Source: Herbinix sp.
GTDB lineage: Bacteria > Bacillota > Clostridia > Lachnospirales > Lachnospiraceae
DNA: 39,845 nucleotides
Direction: 5' to 3'
NCBI GenBank assembly: GCA_029240245.1
Contig: JARBTJ010000030.1
Location: 1 to 39,845, forward strand
The notes beneath the pieces were generated by a model, which searched no databases, was not told the DNA's origin, and saw only the letters and a program-made list of their open reading frames with translations. How positions within the stretch are numbered: position 1 is the first letter of the stretch; the number at the start of each line of letters is the position of its first letter. A program made the position numbers and the translations under genes. Below, piece after piece: positions 1 through 9,510 of the stretch.

Positions 1-1
1 T

Positions 2-295
2 TCCTATGAAAATGGGCACACTTATCCGTACGGGATTTCAACTAAAAATCCTAGAAGAAAAACTGAATGGGGCTTTGCCAATAAGTACTTGACACAAACT
101 TTAATGGATTACTGTTTGCCATATTATGTAATCTTGATTATAATTAGAAAGGAGACATGTTTAACTACCGGATATTTTAATATATGTAAGATTTTTGTAA
201 GATTTATATCAAGTTATTTGAAAGCAATATACCCCATAATACGGTTATGGCTTTCGGAAATGAGGAATATAAGATGGACAACGCCAGAATACTGA
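2..295 (+). other. Left-edge open frame, unassigned
   Basis: One plus-strand frame stays open from the window edge to 295, where it overlaps the start of the response regulator. Its first part could be the end of a gene lying outside the window, but nothing recognisable is encoded. The second half is AT-rich and reads like translated spacer. A TTGACA lies at 89-94 without a convincing -10 at the right distance. I treat the region as upstream sequence and see no supported gene in it. Confidence 0.15.
185..206 (+). promoter_or_regulatory. Direct repeat, candidate response-regulator box
   Basis: TGTAAGATTT occurs twice in a row, at 185 and 196, exactly 11 bp apart. Head-to-tail boxes one helical turn apart are the usual binding mode of OmpR/PhoB-family regulators. 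The pair sits about 70 bp upstream of the regulator gene that starts at 274. Autoregulation is an inference. Confidence 0.3.
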
Positions 296-975
296 TAGTA
301 GATGATGACAAGGAAATCGTAAGAGCAATTGATAAGCTTTTAATCTTGGAGGGATATGAGGTGATCAAGGCATATGACGGCATAGAAGCCATGGAAGCTC
401 TCATGAACTACAGCATACAGTTAATATTGCTTGATATTATGATGCCGAAGATGGACGGCCTCTCCGCTACGATGAAAATCAGAGAAAAGAAAAATATTCC
501 CATCATCATCCTATCTGCAAAATCAGAGGACAGTGACAAGATTTTAGGCCTATCCATGGGTGCAGATGATTACGTAACGAAACCCTTCAATCCACAGGAG
601 CTTATGGCAAGGGTGAAAAGCCAGCTAAGACGATATTTGCTCCTGGGTGATGTAGGGAATCTAAAATGTGCATCGCAGATTGTTGTCGGAGGACTTAACC
701 TGGATACGGATACAAAGCAGTTTCGTGTCGATGGTGAACCGGTGAAGCTTACGGCAACAGAATATAAAATTATGGAGCTGCTCATGAAAAATGCAGGTAT
801 TGTATTTTCAGCGGAAGACATTTATGAACGGGTATGGAATGAACCCGCTTATTCCATCGAAAATACAGTGATGGTACATATCCGGCGTATCCGTGAAAAA
901 ATCGAGATTAATCCGAAGGAGCCAAATTATTTAAAGGTGGTGTGGGGCATTGGTTACAAAATTGAAAAGCATTAG
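274..975 (+). CDS. OmpR/PhoB-family response regulator
   Basis: DNA-binding response regulator of 233 residues. The N-terminal receiver has the acidic pair in ILIVDDD, the phospho-acceptor aspartate in LLDIMMPKMDG and the conserved lysine in DDYVTKPF. The C-terminal half is a winged helix of the Trans_reg_C type, ending in VVWGIGYKIEK. The frame is open further upstream, but the ATG at 274 follows GAGGAA (262-267) by six bases and is followed directly by the conserved MDNARILIVDDD start. The gene overlaps the histidine kinase by 26 bases, so the two form a translationally coupled pair. The ABC transporter downstream is the likely target. Confidence 0.93.
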   Translation: MDNARILIVDDDKEIVRAIDKLLILEGYEVIKAYDGIEAMEALMNYSIQLILLDIMMPKMDGLSATMKIREKKNIPIIILSAKSEDSDKILGLSMGADDYVTKPFNPQELMARVKSQLRRYLLLGDVGNLKCASQIVVGGLNLDTDTKQFRVDGEPVKLTATEYKIMELLMKNAGIVFSAEDIYERVWNEPAYSIENTVMVHIRRIREKIEINPKEPNYLKVVWGIGYKIEKH

Positions 976-2731
976 TATACATATGAGAACATTGGCTTTT
1001 ATCTTATTTGTGGTGTGTATCACCGCTGCAGTAGGGCAGATACAGCTGGTGTTTTTAAAAGGAATGGAAACCGAGAGCATATACGTGAAGGATTATAACA
1101 GGAGTAAAAGCTTCATTCATTCCATTGGTCAGAACATGTATGATGTCATGTACAGTTGGGATAAAAAGCAGGTGGAATATAATTTATTTTATTACAGCGG
1201 AGACAATTTATCTTATAGCACTCCATTTTCAGAGGAAAAATTTTCTGCTCATTACAGGGCCTATTACTCTGATCCGAATAAAGGATGGGTCTACCTTACT
1301 TATCCTGAATATTTGATTGAGGATAGACAAGAGGAGTGGGAAAATACCAGAGAACGATTGTTTTGGATTATATTCCGGGGAATAATACTGGCCGTAGTGG
1401 GATTTCTGGCTTTGATTTACGTAATCCTGACTACTACGTTGAAACCAAACAAGGAAGGAAAATCAGTCTCAAGACTTGATCGTGCCAACACCGAAGGAGT
1501 TCTGGCTCTATTGTGTATCAGTACTGGTGCATTAATTTATATCATTCATATTCTGCTAAATTCGGTTTCACCCTTTACTGATTTTGATAAGGATTTTGCT
1601 ACATCAATATTTACGGATTATTACAGTAAAAATGTACTACGGATTTTCAATATCAGTCTGGTGGTAGCTATATTGACTACGCTCTCCGGTATCTTTTTAC
1701 TTACTCTGGTACGTAAAACGAAAGCCGGTAACCTACTGGAGAATTGTGTTCTCAATAAGTTTATCAGAATGGCTTACCGGGTAGGTAAGAAGCTTTTCAT
1801 CATTGTTTTTGAAGGCAGAATGTTCCATGGCTATCCTCTGCTCAAAACACTGACCTACCGACAGCAGGTGGTGACGGCTGCGAGTTTACTGCTTACCTTT
1901 TTCAGCTTTGTGTTATCCTTATACGAACCTGCATTTATTTTGATCAATATCCTATTACAAGCAGCTGTTTTCTTCTGGTATTACTGCGGAAATAAAACGC
2001 TGTATGAAGATATTGACGAGGAAATGAATGAAAGCATGGAAGAACAAATGAAGGCAGAACGAATGAAGGTAAATTTAATCACAAATGTCTCCCATGATTT
2101 AAAAACTCCGTTAACCTCCATTATCAGCTATCTCGATTTATTAGCGAAGGAAGATGACCTCTCAGAGACCGTAGAAGATTATGTAAAGGTTTTACAGGCT
2201 AAATCGGAACGGTTAAAAACCATAGTTACTGACATTTTTGATTTGGCGAAGAGTACTAGCGGCGATTTGACTTTGGATATACAGGAAATCGACATGAAAA
2301 AATTGATCGAACAGACCATTGCTGATATGGGTGATAAAATAGAGGGGTCTTTGATTCCGATCAAAGCAACCCTTCCCGATTACCCGGTCAATATTAGCGC
2401 AGATGGGAAAAGAATGTACCGGGTATTCCAAAACCTAATTGATAATGCTTTAACATATTCTTTAAAGGGTACCAGAATATTTATTGAGTTAAATAATACC
2501 GGGAATAAATCGATTGCGACCATAAAGAACACGGCAAGCTATGAGATGGATTTTACCGCGGAGGAAGTCCTCCAACGCTTTAGCCGAGGCGATAAATCGA
2601 GGACAACAGAGGGCAGTGGCTTAGGATTATCAATCGCGGAAAGCTTTACAAAGGTATGCGGTGGTGATTTCAAGATAGAGATTGATGGTGATTTGTTTAA
2701 AGTGAGCGTGGAGTTTGCTTCAGGGAATTAA
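950..2731 (+). CDS. Membrane sensor histidine kinase
   Basis: Sensor kinase of 593 residues paired with the regulator upstream. The N-terminal ~370 residues hold about six hydrophobic segments (near residues 14-35, 137-163, 182-206, 230-252 and two between about 308 and 345), with a loop of ~100 residues after the first. Next come a coiled, charged linker and the HisKA H-box (NVSHDLKTPLTS, histidine near residue 381). The HATPase domain shows an N-box (NLIDNAL) and a G-box (GSGLGLSI). I see no clear HAMP or PAS domain. The start is either TTG 950, behind GGTGG, or ATG 983, which has a poor ribosome site. The ligand cannot be read from sequence; the VanS/BceS-like setting next to an ABC exporter suggests envelope or antimicrobial stress. 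Confidence 0.88.
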   Translation: MVTKLKSISIHMRTLAFILFVVCITAAVGQIQLVFLKGMETESIYVKDYNRSKSFIHSIGQNMYDVMYSWDKKQVEYNLFYYSGDNLSYSTPFSEEKFSAHYRAYYSDPNKGWVYLTYPEYLIEDRQEEWENTRERLFWIIFRGIILAVVGFLALIYVILTTTLKPNKEGKSVSRLDRANTEGVLALLCISTGALIYIIHILLNSVSPFTDFDKDFATSIFTDYYSKNVLRIFNISLVVAILTTLSGIFLLTLVRKTKAGNLLENCVLNKFIRMAYRVGKKLFIIVFEGRMFHGYPLLKTLTYRQQVVTAASLLLTFFSFVLSLYEPAFILINILLQAAVFFWYYCGNKTLYEDIDEEMNESMEEQMKAERMKVNLITNVSHDLKTPLTSIISYLDLLAKEDDLSETVEDYVKVLQAKSERLKTIVTDIFDLAKSTSGDLTLDIQEIDMKKLIEQTIADMGDKIEGSLIPIKATLPDYPVNISADGKRMYRVFQNLIDNALTYSLKGTRIFIELNNTGNKSIATIKNTASYEMDFTAEEVLQRFSRGDKSRTTEGSGLGLSIAESFTKVCGGDFKIEIDGDLFKVSVEFASGN

Positions 2732-2785
2732 ATAAGTACTAAAATTGCTTTTACCATGAAATTAGGAATAATAATTTAACCTACA

Positions 2786-2840
2786 GGCAGGTACCGTAAG
2801 GAGGCATTCAGGCTTTCCTTACGGTACCTGTCTTTTCTTT
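2786..2840 (+). terminator. Rho-independent terminator after the kinase
   Basis: A perfect 15-bp stem (arms 2788-2802 and 2816-2830, CAGGTACCGTAAGGA and its complement) encloses a 13-base loop. It is followed by TCTTTTCTTTT. It separates the regulator/kinase unit from the ABC genes, which therefore need their own promoter. Confidence 0.92.
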
Positions 2841-2965
2841 TATTATGAAATATCCGGTTTCATTCAAATCTCTTTGTAAGTCAAGATCATCCATAGAATT
2901 ATAAGGATTAGTACTTTAAAATAATGAATAAATTTAACCTCATTTTGGAAAAACTGTATTTAATC

Positions 2966-3004
2966 TGTAAACAATGTAAAGAATAGCAAAGCAGACAATA
3001 TGAT
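2966..3004 (+). promoter_or_regulatory. Candidate activated promoter of the ABC operon
   Basis: A TATGAT -10 lies at 2999-3004 with no good -35 at the expected distance. Two TGTAAA boxes (2966 and 2975) sit just upstream, resembling the TGTAAG boxes before the response regulator, although the spacing here is 9 bp rather than 11. A poor -35 next to direct repeats fits a promoter activated by the neighbouring regulator. This is inference only. Confidence 0.25.
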
Positions 3005-3024
3005 ACACATTAAAGGAAACCAAC

Positions 3025-3783
3025 ATGAGCGGTATAATATTAAAATCAAAAATGTTATGTAAAACATTTTTTCGAGGTGGATTACAGTATCAAATACTGA
3101 AAAATCTCAATTTAGATATTAAGGAGGGAGATTTTACGGTTATTATGGGTGCTTCCGGTTCCGGTAAATCAACGTTGTTGTATGCGCTTTCCGGGATGGA
3201 CCGACCGACCCTCGGGGAAGTGTATTTTAGGAATGAGGAGATTACCAGATATTCGAATGACCGGCTGGCGGTATTTCGAAGAAAAAACTGCGGCTTTGTA
3301 TTCCAGCAGATTTGTCTTTTAAATACCATGAGTATTCTGGATAACTGCCTGGTCAACGGTCTTCTGGTAAACAAAAATAAACGTGTGGTTATAAATAAGG
3401 CGAAAGAACTGTTAACTCAGGTAGGGCTCGAAGAAGCACAGTGGAACAAGTTCCCATCACAGTTATCCGGAGGTGAGGCGCAAAGAGTAGGCATCGTCCG
3501 GTCATTAATGAATGAGCCTTCGATGATTTTTGCTGACGAACCAACAGGTTCCTTAAATTCCGGGTCAAGTAAAGCGGTCCTTGATTTGCTGTCAGAGGTA
3601 AATCACCAGGGACAGAGTATCCTAATGGTAACACATGATATTAAAACTGCCATTCGCGGAAATCGTATTCTCTATTTGAGGGATGGTGTAATCTGTGGTG
3701 AATGTATGCTAGGCTCATTTCCAGACATTAATTCGAAACGACAGGAGCAGCTGACATCATTTCTCACGAATATGGGGTGGTAA
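3025..3783 (+). CDS. ABC transporter ATP-binding protein (MacB/BceA type)
   Basis: ATPase subunit of 252 residues. It has a complete nucleotide-binding site: Walker A GASGSGKST (near residues 42-50), Q-loop FVFQQ, signature LSGGEAQRV, Walker B MIFADEPTGSL and H-loop VTHD. Sequence and length match the LolD/MacB/BceA group, which energises FtsX-type permeases rather than classic importers. AAAGGA lies upstream of the ATG. The permease follows after 67 bases without a terminator, so the two genes form a transporter. The linked two-component system makes export or removal of an envelope-active compound the best guess. Confidence 0.92.
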   Translation: MSGIILKSKMLCKTFFRGGLQYQILKNLNLDIKEGDFTVIMGASGSGKSTLLYALSGMDRPTLGEVYFRNEEITRYSNDRLAVFRRKNCGFVFQQICLLNTMSILDNCLVNGLLVNKNKRVVINKAKELLTQVGLEEAQWNKFPSQLSGGEAQRVGIVRSLMNEPSMIFADEPTGSLNSGSSKAVLDLLSEVNHQGQSILMVTHDIKTAIRGNRILYLRDGVICGECMLGSFPDINSKRQEQLTSFLTNMGW

Positions 3784-3850
3784 ACCTATAGCAATCAAAG
3801 TCTCAGGACGTATTGTCAGACATAAATTCGGACATCAAGGAAAGGTACTG

Positions 3851-6217
3851 GTGAATTATGATATGAATAAAATCTGGATGCTTTCAATTTCAAATTTACG
3901 AAAAAACAGGGGTAATTCAATTTCCCTGTTTCTGATTCTGCTGGTAGCTGTGGTACTGATGAATCTGGGTTTCCTAATCACTTTAAATTTTAGTAAAGCC
4001 TTTGATAAAAAGGCGGAAGAAGACAATAGTGCACATGTGATTACCGCTATGTATAAACAATATTATAAAGATAGTTATTTGGATTATTTTGATAAGTATC
4101 CCGGAGTCACCGAAACTGAAAAAGAAGAAATAATTTATTTGTGGACAACGAGATTTAAATATGGTTCCGGTGAATTTGTAACCCCCTCTCTTATATTAAA
4201 TATGGATTTTCATAGAAATATTTCCTCCCTATCCTTTGTTGGTGACTTAGACATCACAGGAAATCATGATATTTTTTTATCCTATATTCTGCACACGGGG
4301 GGCGGGTATCATTTAGGGGATGACTTTACGCTTTATTATAATAATAAGTCTTATGTATTCCATGTTGCAGGCTTCACTCAAGATATCCATCTGGGCAGTA
4401 TTACATTAGGGTGTATCGGTCTTCATTTGCCGGAAGAATCCTACCGGTGGCTGCATCAGGAAATCAATGAGCCTAAGACCGATGGTATTCTTATCAAAGC
4501 CCGACTGGCCAACAATTATAACTCACAGGATATGATAGCTGATTTTAATCAACATGAAATCGCAGTCAGTAAAACCTGGATAGCAACTTCCATGTGGGTA
4601 TCCTCCTATACCTTAGCAAAGGAAATGAGAACTATGACAGCCAATATTGGTGGGGCGATCATCATTGGCTTTTCTTTTATTATTGTACTGGTAAGCCTAT
4701 TAATTATGAAATACCGCGTAACCACCGGAATTCAAGACTGTTTGGCTGATATAGGAACGTTAAAAGCACTCGGGTATACAAGCGCTCAAATTATTCGGTC
4801 CATACTTTATCAATATTTAATTCTTGGATGTTTAGGAGCTGTGACCGGAATAGCAGTTTCCTATGTTTTTATCGATAAGCTATCCAATATGTTCAGTGCG
4901 CAGACCGGCATTGTCTGGAAACAAGGATTTGATGGAACAGCGAGTCTATTATCTTTCAGCATGATTTTTATTCCTATCCTGATTTTAATACCCTTATCCG
5001 CCATACCAATTTCAAAACTTGCTCCGATGGTTGCATACCGAACCGGAATCAATACACATAATTTCAAGAAGGATCTTTTTCCGATCGCGAAAATGAAAGG
5101 AAGACTCAATTTTATTCTTACTGTGAAAAGTATGATGATTAATCTGGGGCAGAATTTGAGAATATCCGTTATAATAGCAGCAATCAGCTTTACCAGCGTA
5201 TTTGCTGTTGTAGTCTATTATAATATAGCCACTAATAATAAGGCATTTTTGGATATGATAGGTTCGGAAATGTGCTCGGTGATTGTTACTACCTATGGAG
5301 ATGATGATGCCTCTCTTCTCCGTAACGAAATTTTATCGTTAAAGAAGGTTAAGAAAGCGATCAATTATGATTACTTAAGCGTAGCTGTTAATAATGAAGG
5401 CAGCCAGGTTATGATAATTGATGATTCTAACCTGCTTGAGACAAACCAGGTGTATAAAGGCCGTTATCCGGATAAGGAAAATGAGATAGCCATCAGTAGT
5501 TATATGGCAAAGCGGTTTCAGAAAACGATTGGTAACAGTATCACTGTACAAATGGGAAATGCCAGCGCAGAATATGAGATTACCGGGCTGATACAAAGTA
5601 CCAGTAATATTGGAATGAATATAACCATGACCATGAATGGTGTCAGACGAATGCTGCCCAATTATTCCTATCGGAATGTGAATGTTTATCTGAATCTAGG
5701 AATCAATTCGGATTTATTTATGAAGGAATTAAAAGGCATTTATGGTGAGAGGATTAAAGAAACCATAAATATGCAGGAGTTAACGGATAGTCAGCTGGGT
5801 ATCTATGTATTGATTACTTCCATCTTCGCAACGGTTATCATGATCATTACGGCATTGATTATTAGTCTGACGCTTTATTTGATTATAAAAGCATTGATTA
5901 TTCGACGAAGAAAAGAGTTCGGGATACAAAAAGCCATTGGGTACACCACATTTCAACTCATGCTGCATACAGCCTTTAGCTTTTTACCGGTCGTACTTCT
6001 AGGTACCCTGGTTGGCAGTATACTCGGAAGCTTTTATATTAATCCAATGGTATCTCTATTATTTAAAGGAATCGGAATCATGAAGGTAGCTTTTGTTGTT
6101 CCGACCGTCTGGATCTTCCTTATGTGCCTTGGTATCTGTATCTTTGGCTTTTCCATTTCGTTATTGGTTTCCCTCAGGATACGCAAAATTACGGCTTATA
6201 CCTTGATTGAAGAATAA
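3851..6217 (+). CDS. FtsX-like ABC permease
   Basis: Large permease of 788 residues. A first transmembrane helix (about residues 16-37) is followed by an extracellular region of ~220 residues and three helices (about 265-290, 315-343, 360-385). A second unit repeats the plan: a helix near 437-457, a ~190-residue outer loop and three helices near 650-675, 700-722 and 745-772. Two FtsX domains in one chain is the layout of many Firmicutes stress-linked exporters. The motifs TLKALGYTSAQI and GIQKAIGYTTFQL are the paired cytoplasmic coupling segments that contact the ATPase. GTG 3851 is chosen because AAGGAAAGG precedes it by five bases; ATG 3863 lies too far from that site. Confidence 0.88.
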   Translation: MNYDMNKIWMLSISNLRKNRGNSISLFLILLVAVVLMNLGFLITLNFSKAFDKKAEEDNSAHVITAMYKQYYKDSYLDYFDKYPGVTETEKEEIIYLWTTRFKYGSGEFVTPSLILNMDFHRNISSLSFVGDLDITGNHDIFLSYILHTGGGYHLGDDFTLYYNNKSYVFHVAGFTQDIHLGSITLGCIGLHLPEESYRWLHQEINEPKTDGILIKARLANNYNSQDMIADFNQHEIAVSKTWIATSMWVSSYTLAKEMRTMTANIGGAIIIGFSFIIVLVSLLIMKYRVTTGIQDCLADIGTLKALGYTSAQIIRSILYQYLILGCLGAVTGIAVSYVFIDKLSNMFSAQTGIVWKQGFDGTASLLSFSMIFIPILILIPLSAIPISKLAPMVAYRTGINTHNFKKDLFPIAKMKGRLNFILTVKSMMINLGQNLRISVIIAAISFTSVFAVVVYYNIATNNKAFLDMIGSEMCSVIVTTYGDDDASLLRNEILSLKKVKKAINYDYLSVAVNNEGSQVMIIDDSNLLETNQVYKGRYPDKENEIAISSYMAKRFQKTIGNSITVQMGNASAEYEITGLIQSTSNIGMNITMTMNGVRRMLPNYSYRNVNVYLNLGINSDLFMKELKGIYGERIKETINMQELTDSQLGIYVLITSIFATVIMIITALIISLTLYLIIKALIIRRRKEFGIQKAIGYTTFQLMLHTAFSFLPVVLLGTLVGSILGSFYINPMVSLLFKGIGIMKVAFVVPTVWIFLMCLGICIFGFSISLLVSLRIRKITAYTLIEE

Positions 6218-6279
6218 TTAGACAACGAAGGAATACCTATTGCATAAACTGGTTTTATTGCTTATGATGAAGGAAAGAA

Positions 6280-7044
6280 GTGTCCATAGGGACAGTAGCT
6301 TTCATTGTAAAATCAATTATGCAAAGATTAATACGGACGGAAAAGAGAACTGGAATGAAGCAATTAATGATAAATGATATAATGATCGAAATAGAGAGAA
6401 AAAGAATAAAGAATATGTATCTGAAAGTGCTGCCGCCGGAGGGAAGAGTACGGATATCAGCTCCGATACGAATGAGTGATGAAGCAGTGAGGCAATTTGT
6501 ACTTACCAAAATTGATTGGATCAAGAATCAACAGGATAAGATAAAAAAGCGACAAATTATTGTAGATATGCAATATGTGAGCGGTGATCAAATTCCATTT
6601 ATGGGTAAACGGTATACCTTGATAATTGAGGATTCCGGTCTCAAAGAAAGTATCTTACCCGAGGGAGATAGGATCATCCTAAAAATACGATCCGACAGTT
6701 CACCAAAGCATAGGAAACAGATGATTGATAACCTTTACCGACAAGTGTTAAAGTCGGAGATTCCGAAACTTATAGAAAAATGGGAGAAAGTCATTGGAGT
6801 GAAATCCGAAGGCTTTCGCATCCGTGATATGAAGACAAGATGGGGTACCTGCAACATCCGGACGAAAATAATATGTCTCAACCTGCAGCTGGCAAAAAAA
6901 CAATCTGTCTGCCTTGAGTATGTGATTGTGCATGAACTGGTTCATTTATTGGAGGGCAGTCACAACTACATTTTTAAAGGATATATGGACCGGTTTCTTC
7001 CGGGGTGGAGAAGTATTAAGAAAGAGATGAACGGATCTGTTTAG
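6280..7044 (+). CDS. YgjP-like zinc metallopeptidase (DUF45)
   Basis: Up to 254 residues, with HELVH near residue 218 followed five residues later by another histidine (LLEGSH). This is the zinc-binding signature of the DUF45/YgjP (WLM-like, SprT-related) family. The segment TRWGTCN before it is also characteristic. The first ~25 residues do not look like the family, so ATG 6355 (MKQLMIND) may be the true start; GTG 6280 has AAGGA five bases upstream. It lies 62 bases after the permease and ends 15 bases from the convergent pdxR. Substrates of this family are largely unknown. Confidence 0.8.
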   Translation: MSIGTVAFIVKSIMQRLIRTEKRTGMKQLMINDIMIEIERKRIKNMYLKVLPPEGRVRISAPIRMSDEAVRQFVLTKIDWIKNQQDKIKKRQIIVDMQYVSGDQIPFMGKRYTLIIEDSGLKESILPEGDRIILKIRSDSSPKHRKQMIDNLYRQVLKSEIPKLIEKWEKVIGVKSEGFRIRDMKTRWGTCNIRTKIICLNLQLAKKQSVCLEYVIVHELVHLLEGSHNYIFKGYMDRFLPGWRSIKKEMNGSV

Positions 7045-7059
7045 GGTTATGGATGAAAG

Positions 7060-8460
7060 CTAGAACCAAGCCTCAGAAAGCAGTTGAACCGCGTTGATGA
7101 TATCTTTTTCCTGCATGGTTGCATATCCAATTAAAATCGTTGGGGCTATATCAAAATAGCTGTAATCGAGATAATATTTTGATAAACCGTATACCTTGAT
7201 TCCTTTCTTCAGGGCAGCGAATATCAACTGGTCCTCCGTCATTTCATTGTGAACGGAGAGCAGCAGATGTAAACCGGCATCGGCACCTGATATCTGGATC
7301 GGACAATTCAAATCTAAGAGGCATTTTACAAGAATGTCTCGCTTCTTCTTATAAATATTTCTCATTTTATTTAAATGTCTTTCAAAAAATCCTTCATTCA
7401 TAAAACGACAGAGAACCTTCTGTTCCATGATAGGAACAGGGCAGAGGATAAAGGAAAGCTTCTCATGATACCGCTTCATTAAATGTAGGGGGAGTACCAT
7501 ATAGCTGACGCGTATGGTCGGTGACAGAGATTTTGAAAGGGAACCCATGTAGATAACCTTTTCATTCGTATCGAGACCCTGTAGGGCAGGAACCGGTTTT
7601 CCGCTGTATTTAAACTCACTGTCATAATCGTCTTCGATAAGATATCGTCCGGGAGCCTCATTTGCGAAGTTTAACAATTGCATACGGCGGTTAATCGGCA
7701 TGATTTCCCCACTGGGGAATTGATGGGCAGGTGTAATGCATAAAATATTGGCACCGTTTTTTCTGACTTCATCAGGTAGCATACCCATGCGGTCGATTGC
7801 GATTGCTTTAAAATTTGCACGATTGGATGTGAATAATTGATTCAATTTTTCATATCCCGGATTTTCAATACCGTAGATGCTGTCCCTGTCAAAAAGCTGA
7901 ATTAATGATTGAAACAGGATCTCGGTCCCCGAACTGATGATAATTTGCTTTGCGCTGCAATTAACACCTCTCGACTGATGCAAATAATTAGAAATGGCAT
8001 TCCGTAGCTGCAGATTCCCCAGGGAATCACTCTGTATCAACAGCTCGGTATCATATTCACTGATGACCTCTTTCATGAGCTTTCGCCATATGGAATAAGG
8101 AAAGGTAGGAGTATCAACACCATGATAAGAAAAATCATATCGTACCGACGGGTGCTTTAGTTTATTTATTGGGATATCATGATCGGTTGGAACGGTAAGC
8201 TTTTTTAGAATATCAATCTGGTTCACGAAAAATCCTTTCCGTTCTAACGGAAAAATATAACCTTCCTCAATGAGCTGGTCATAAGCTGCTTGTATGGTAT
8301 TTTGGCTGATTTTTAGATAATCAGATAACTTTCGTTTGGAAGGAAGCTTCGTCTGATATGGAATTTTTCCTGCTTGTATCTCTGTTTTGATATAGGTATA
8401 GAGCTGGTGATACAAAGGTGTCTTATCTTCCGGATTTAATGTAAAGGTAAGCATATCCAT
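7060..8460 (-). CDS. pdxR: PdxR, MocR-type regulator of vitamin B6 synthesis
   Basis: GntR-type winged helix (about residues 8-75, PLYHQLYTYIKTEI to KGFFV) fused to a fold-type I aminotransferase domain. GSLSKSLSPTIRVSYMV carries the lysine expected to bind PLP. About 466 residues, normal for MocR proteins. It is divergent from pdxS-pdxT, the defining context of PdxR, which senses PLP and controls PLP synthase. An ATG at 8469 lies only one base from AAGGAGG; the second ATG (8460) is about ten bases away and is preferred. Whether it activates or represses here cannot be read. Confidence 0.9.
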   Translation of the reverse strand: MDMLTFTLNPEDKTPLYHQLYTYIKTEIQAGKIPYQTKLPSKRKLSDYLKISQNTIQAAYDQLIEEGYIFPLERKGFFVNQIDILKKLTVPTDHDIPINKLKHPSVRYDFSYHGVDTPTFPYSIWRKLMKEVISEYDTELLIQSDSLGNLQLRNAISNYLHQSRGVNCSAKQIIISSGTEILFQSLIQLFDRDSIYGIENPGYEKLNQLFTSNRANFKAIAIDRMGMLPDEVRKNGANILCITPAHQFPSGEIMPINRRMQLLNFANEAPGRYLIEDDYDSEFKYSGKPVPALQGLDTNEKVIYMGSLSKSLSPTIRVSYMVLPLHLMKRYHEKLSFILCPVPIMEQKVLCRFMNEGFFERHLNKMRNIYKKKRDILVKCLLDLNCPIQISGADAGLHLLLSVHNEMTEDQLIFAALKKGIKVYGLSKYYLDYSYFDIAPTILIGYATMQEKDIINAVQLLSEAWF

Positions 8461-8483
8461 AGTTTTCATTCCTCCTTATATAA

Positions 8484-8589
8484 CTGATACCATTAACTTT
8501 CGTAATTCTGATACTTTATACACTACCAGTTTCATTCTATAATAAAGCAAGTTTTTATAAACGTCAATATCCCATGGGAAATGGTATCA
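8484..8589. promoter_or_regulatory. pdxR/pdxS divergent promoter region with TGATAC boxes
   Basis: On the minus strand a near-consensus promoter for pdxR reads TTGACG (complement of 8562-8567), a 17-bp spacer and TATTAT (complement of 8539-8544). On the plus strand TATAAT at 8538-8543 can serve pdxS with a poor -35 (TTTATA at 8515-8520), so the two -10 elements lie on top of each other. CTGATAC occurs at 8484 and 8509, and its inverse GGTATCA at 8583. The direct pair abuts the pdxS -35, where a MocR activator would bind. Binding is inference. Confidence 0.45.
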
Positions 8590-8640
8590 TAATCTTTAGC
8601 TACGGTAGGAATTAGGTAATCATGAAAAGGAGAAAAACAG

Positions 8641-9510
8641 ATGAATCGATATGAGCTAAATAAAAATCTTGCCCAAATGTTAAAGGGCGGTGTCATCATG
8701 GATGTTACTACACCGGAACAAGCAAAAATAGCAGAGGAAGCAGGAGCCTGTGCGGTAATGGCATTAGAAAAAATTCCCGCCGATATACGTGCGGCTGGTG
8801 GTGTGGCACGTATGAGCGATCCTAAAATGATTAAAAGCATCCAACAGGCGGTAAGTATTCCGGTTATGGCAAAGGTGCGTATCGGACATTTTACGGAAGC
8901 ACAAATACTTCAAGCAATTGAAATAGATTATATTGATGAGAGTGAAGTACTGTCTCCTGCGGACGATACCTATCATATTGACAAAGCGAAGTTTGAGGTT
9001 CCGTTCGTTTGTGGTGCTAAGGATTTGGGGGAAGCGCTACGTAGAATTGCAGAAGGTGCCTCGATGATTCGAACGAAGGGAGAACCCGGAACGGGAGATG
9101 TAGTTCAAGCGGTGCGTCATCTGCGCCTCATAATGAAGCAGATCAGACAGCTTCAGAACCAGAGAGAAGATGAGCTTTATCATGCAGCCAAAGAACTGGA
9201 AGTACCTTACGAATTAGTCAGCTACGTTCATCAATACGGTAAGCTTCCGGTGGTTAATTTTGCGGCCGGCGGCATAGCAACACCGGCTGATGCAGCGTTA
9301 CTTATGCAACTGGGAGCGGAAGGCGTATTTGTTGGCTCCGGTATCTTCAAATCCGGTAATCCTGCGAAGCGTGCACAGGCAATTGTTAAAGCAGTAACAA
9401 ATTACAAGGATGCGAAGCTGATTGCTGATTTATCCGAGGATTTAGGAGATGCGATGGTAGGGATCAATGAAGAGGAAATTCAACTGATTATGGCTGCACG
9501 AGGTGTATAA
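8641..9510 (+). CDS. pdxS: Pyridoxal 5'-phosphate synthase subunit PdxS
   Basis: Synthase subunit of the DXP-independent PLP pathway. It joins ribose 5-phosphate, glyceraldehyde 3-phosphate and ammonia into PLP and forms a dodecamer with PdxT. Its 289 residues make a TIM barrel with family hallmarks: [41 protein letters not shown] with the active-site lysine, [12 protein letters not shown] and [12 protein letters not shown]. The phosphate loop is near [23 protein letters not shown] precedes the ATG. The stop shares one base with the pdxT start, so the two are translationally coupled. Confidence 0.97.
   Translation: MNRYELNKNLAQMLKGGVIMDVTTPEQAKIAEEAGACAVMALEKIPADIRAAGGVARMSDPKMIKSIQQAVSIPVMAKVRIGHFTEAQILQAIEIDYIDESEVLSPADDTYHIDKAKFEVPFVCGAKDLGEALRRIAEGASMIRTKGEPGTGDVVQAVRHLRLIMKQIRQLQNQREDELYHAAKELEVPYELVSYVHQYGKLPVVNFAAGGIATPADAALLMQLGAEGVFVGSGIFKSGNPAKRAQAIVKAVTNYKDAKLIADLSEDLGDAMVGINEEEIQLIMAARGV

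Noticed and set aside
89..94. TTGACA as promoter of the response regulator
   Set aside because: No acceptable -10 lies 16-18 bp downstream.
6264..6377. 37-codon ORF overlapping the metallopeptidase start
   Set aside because: It has no better ribosome site than the main frame, and its composition is that of a shadow frame.
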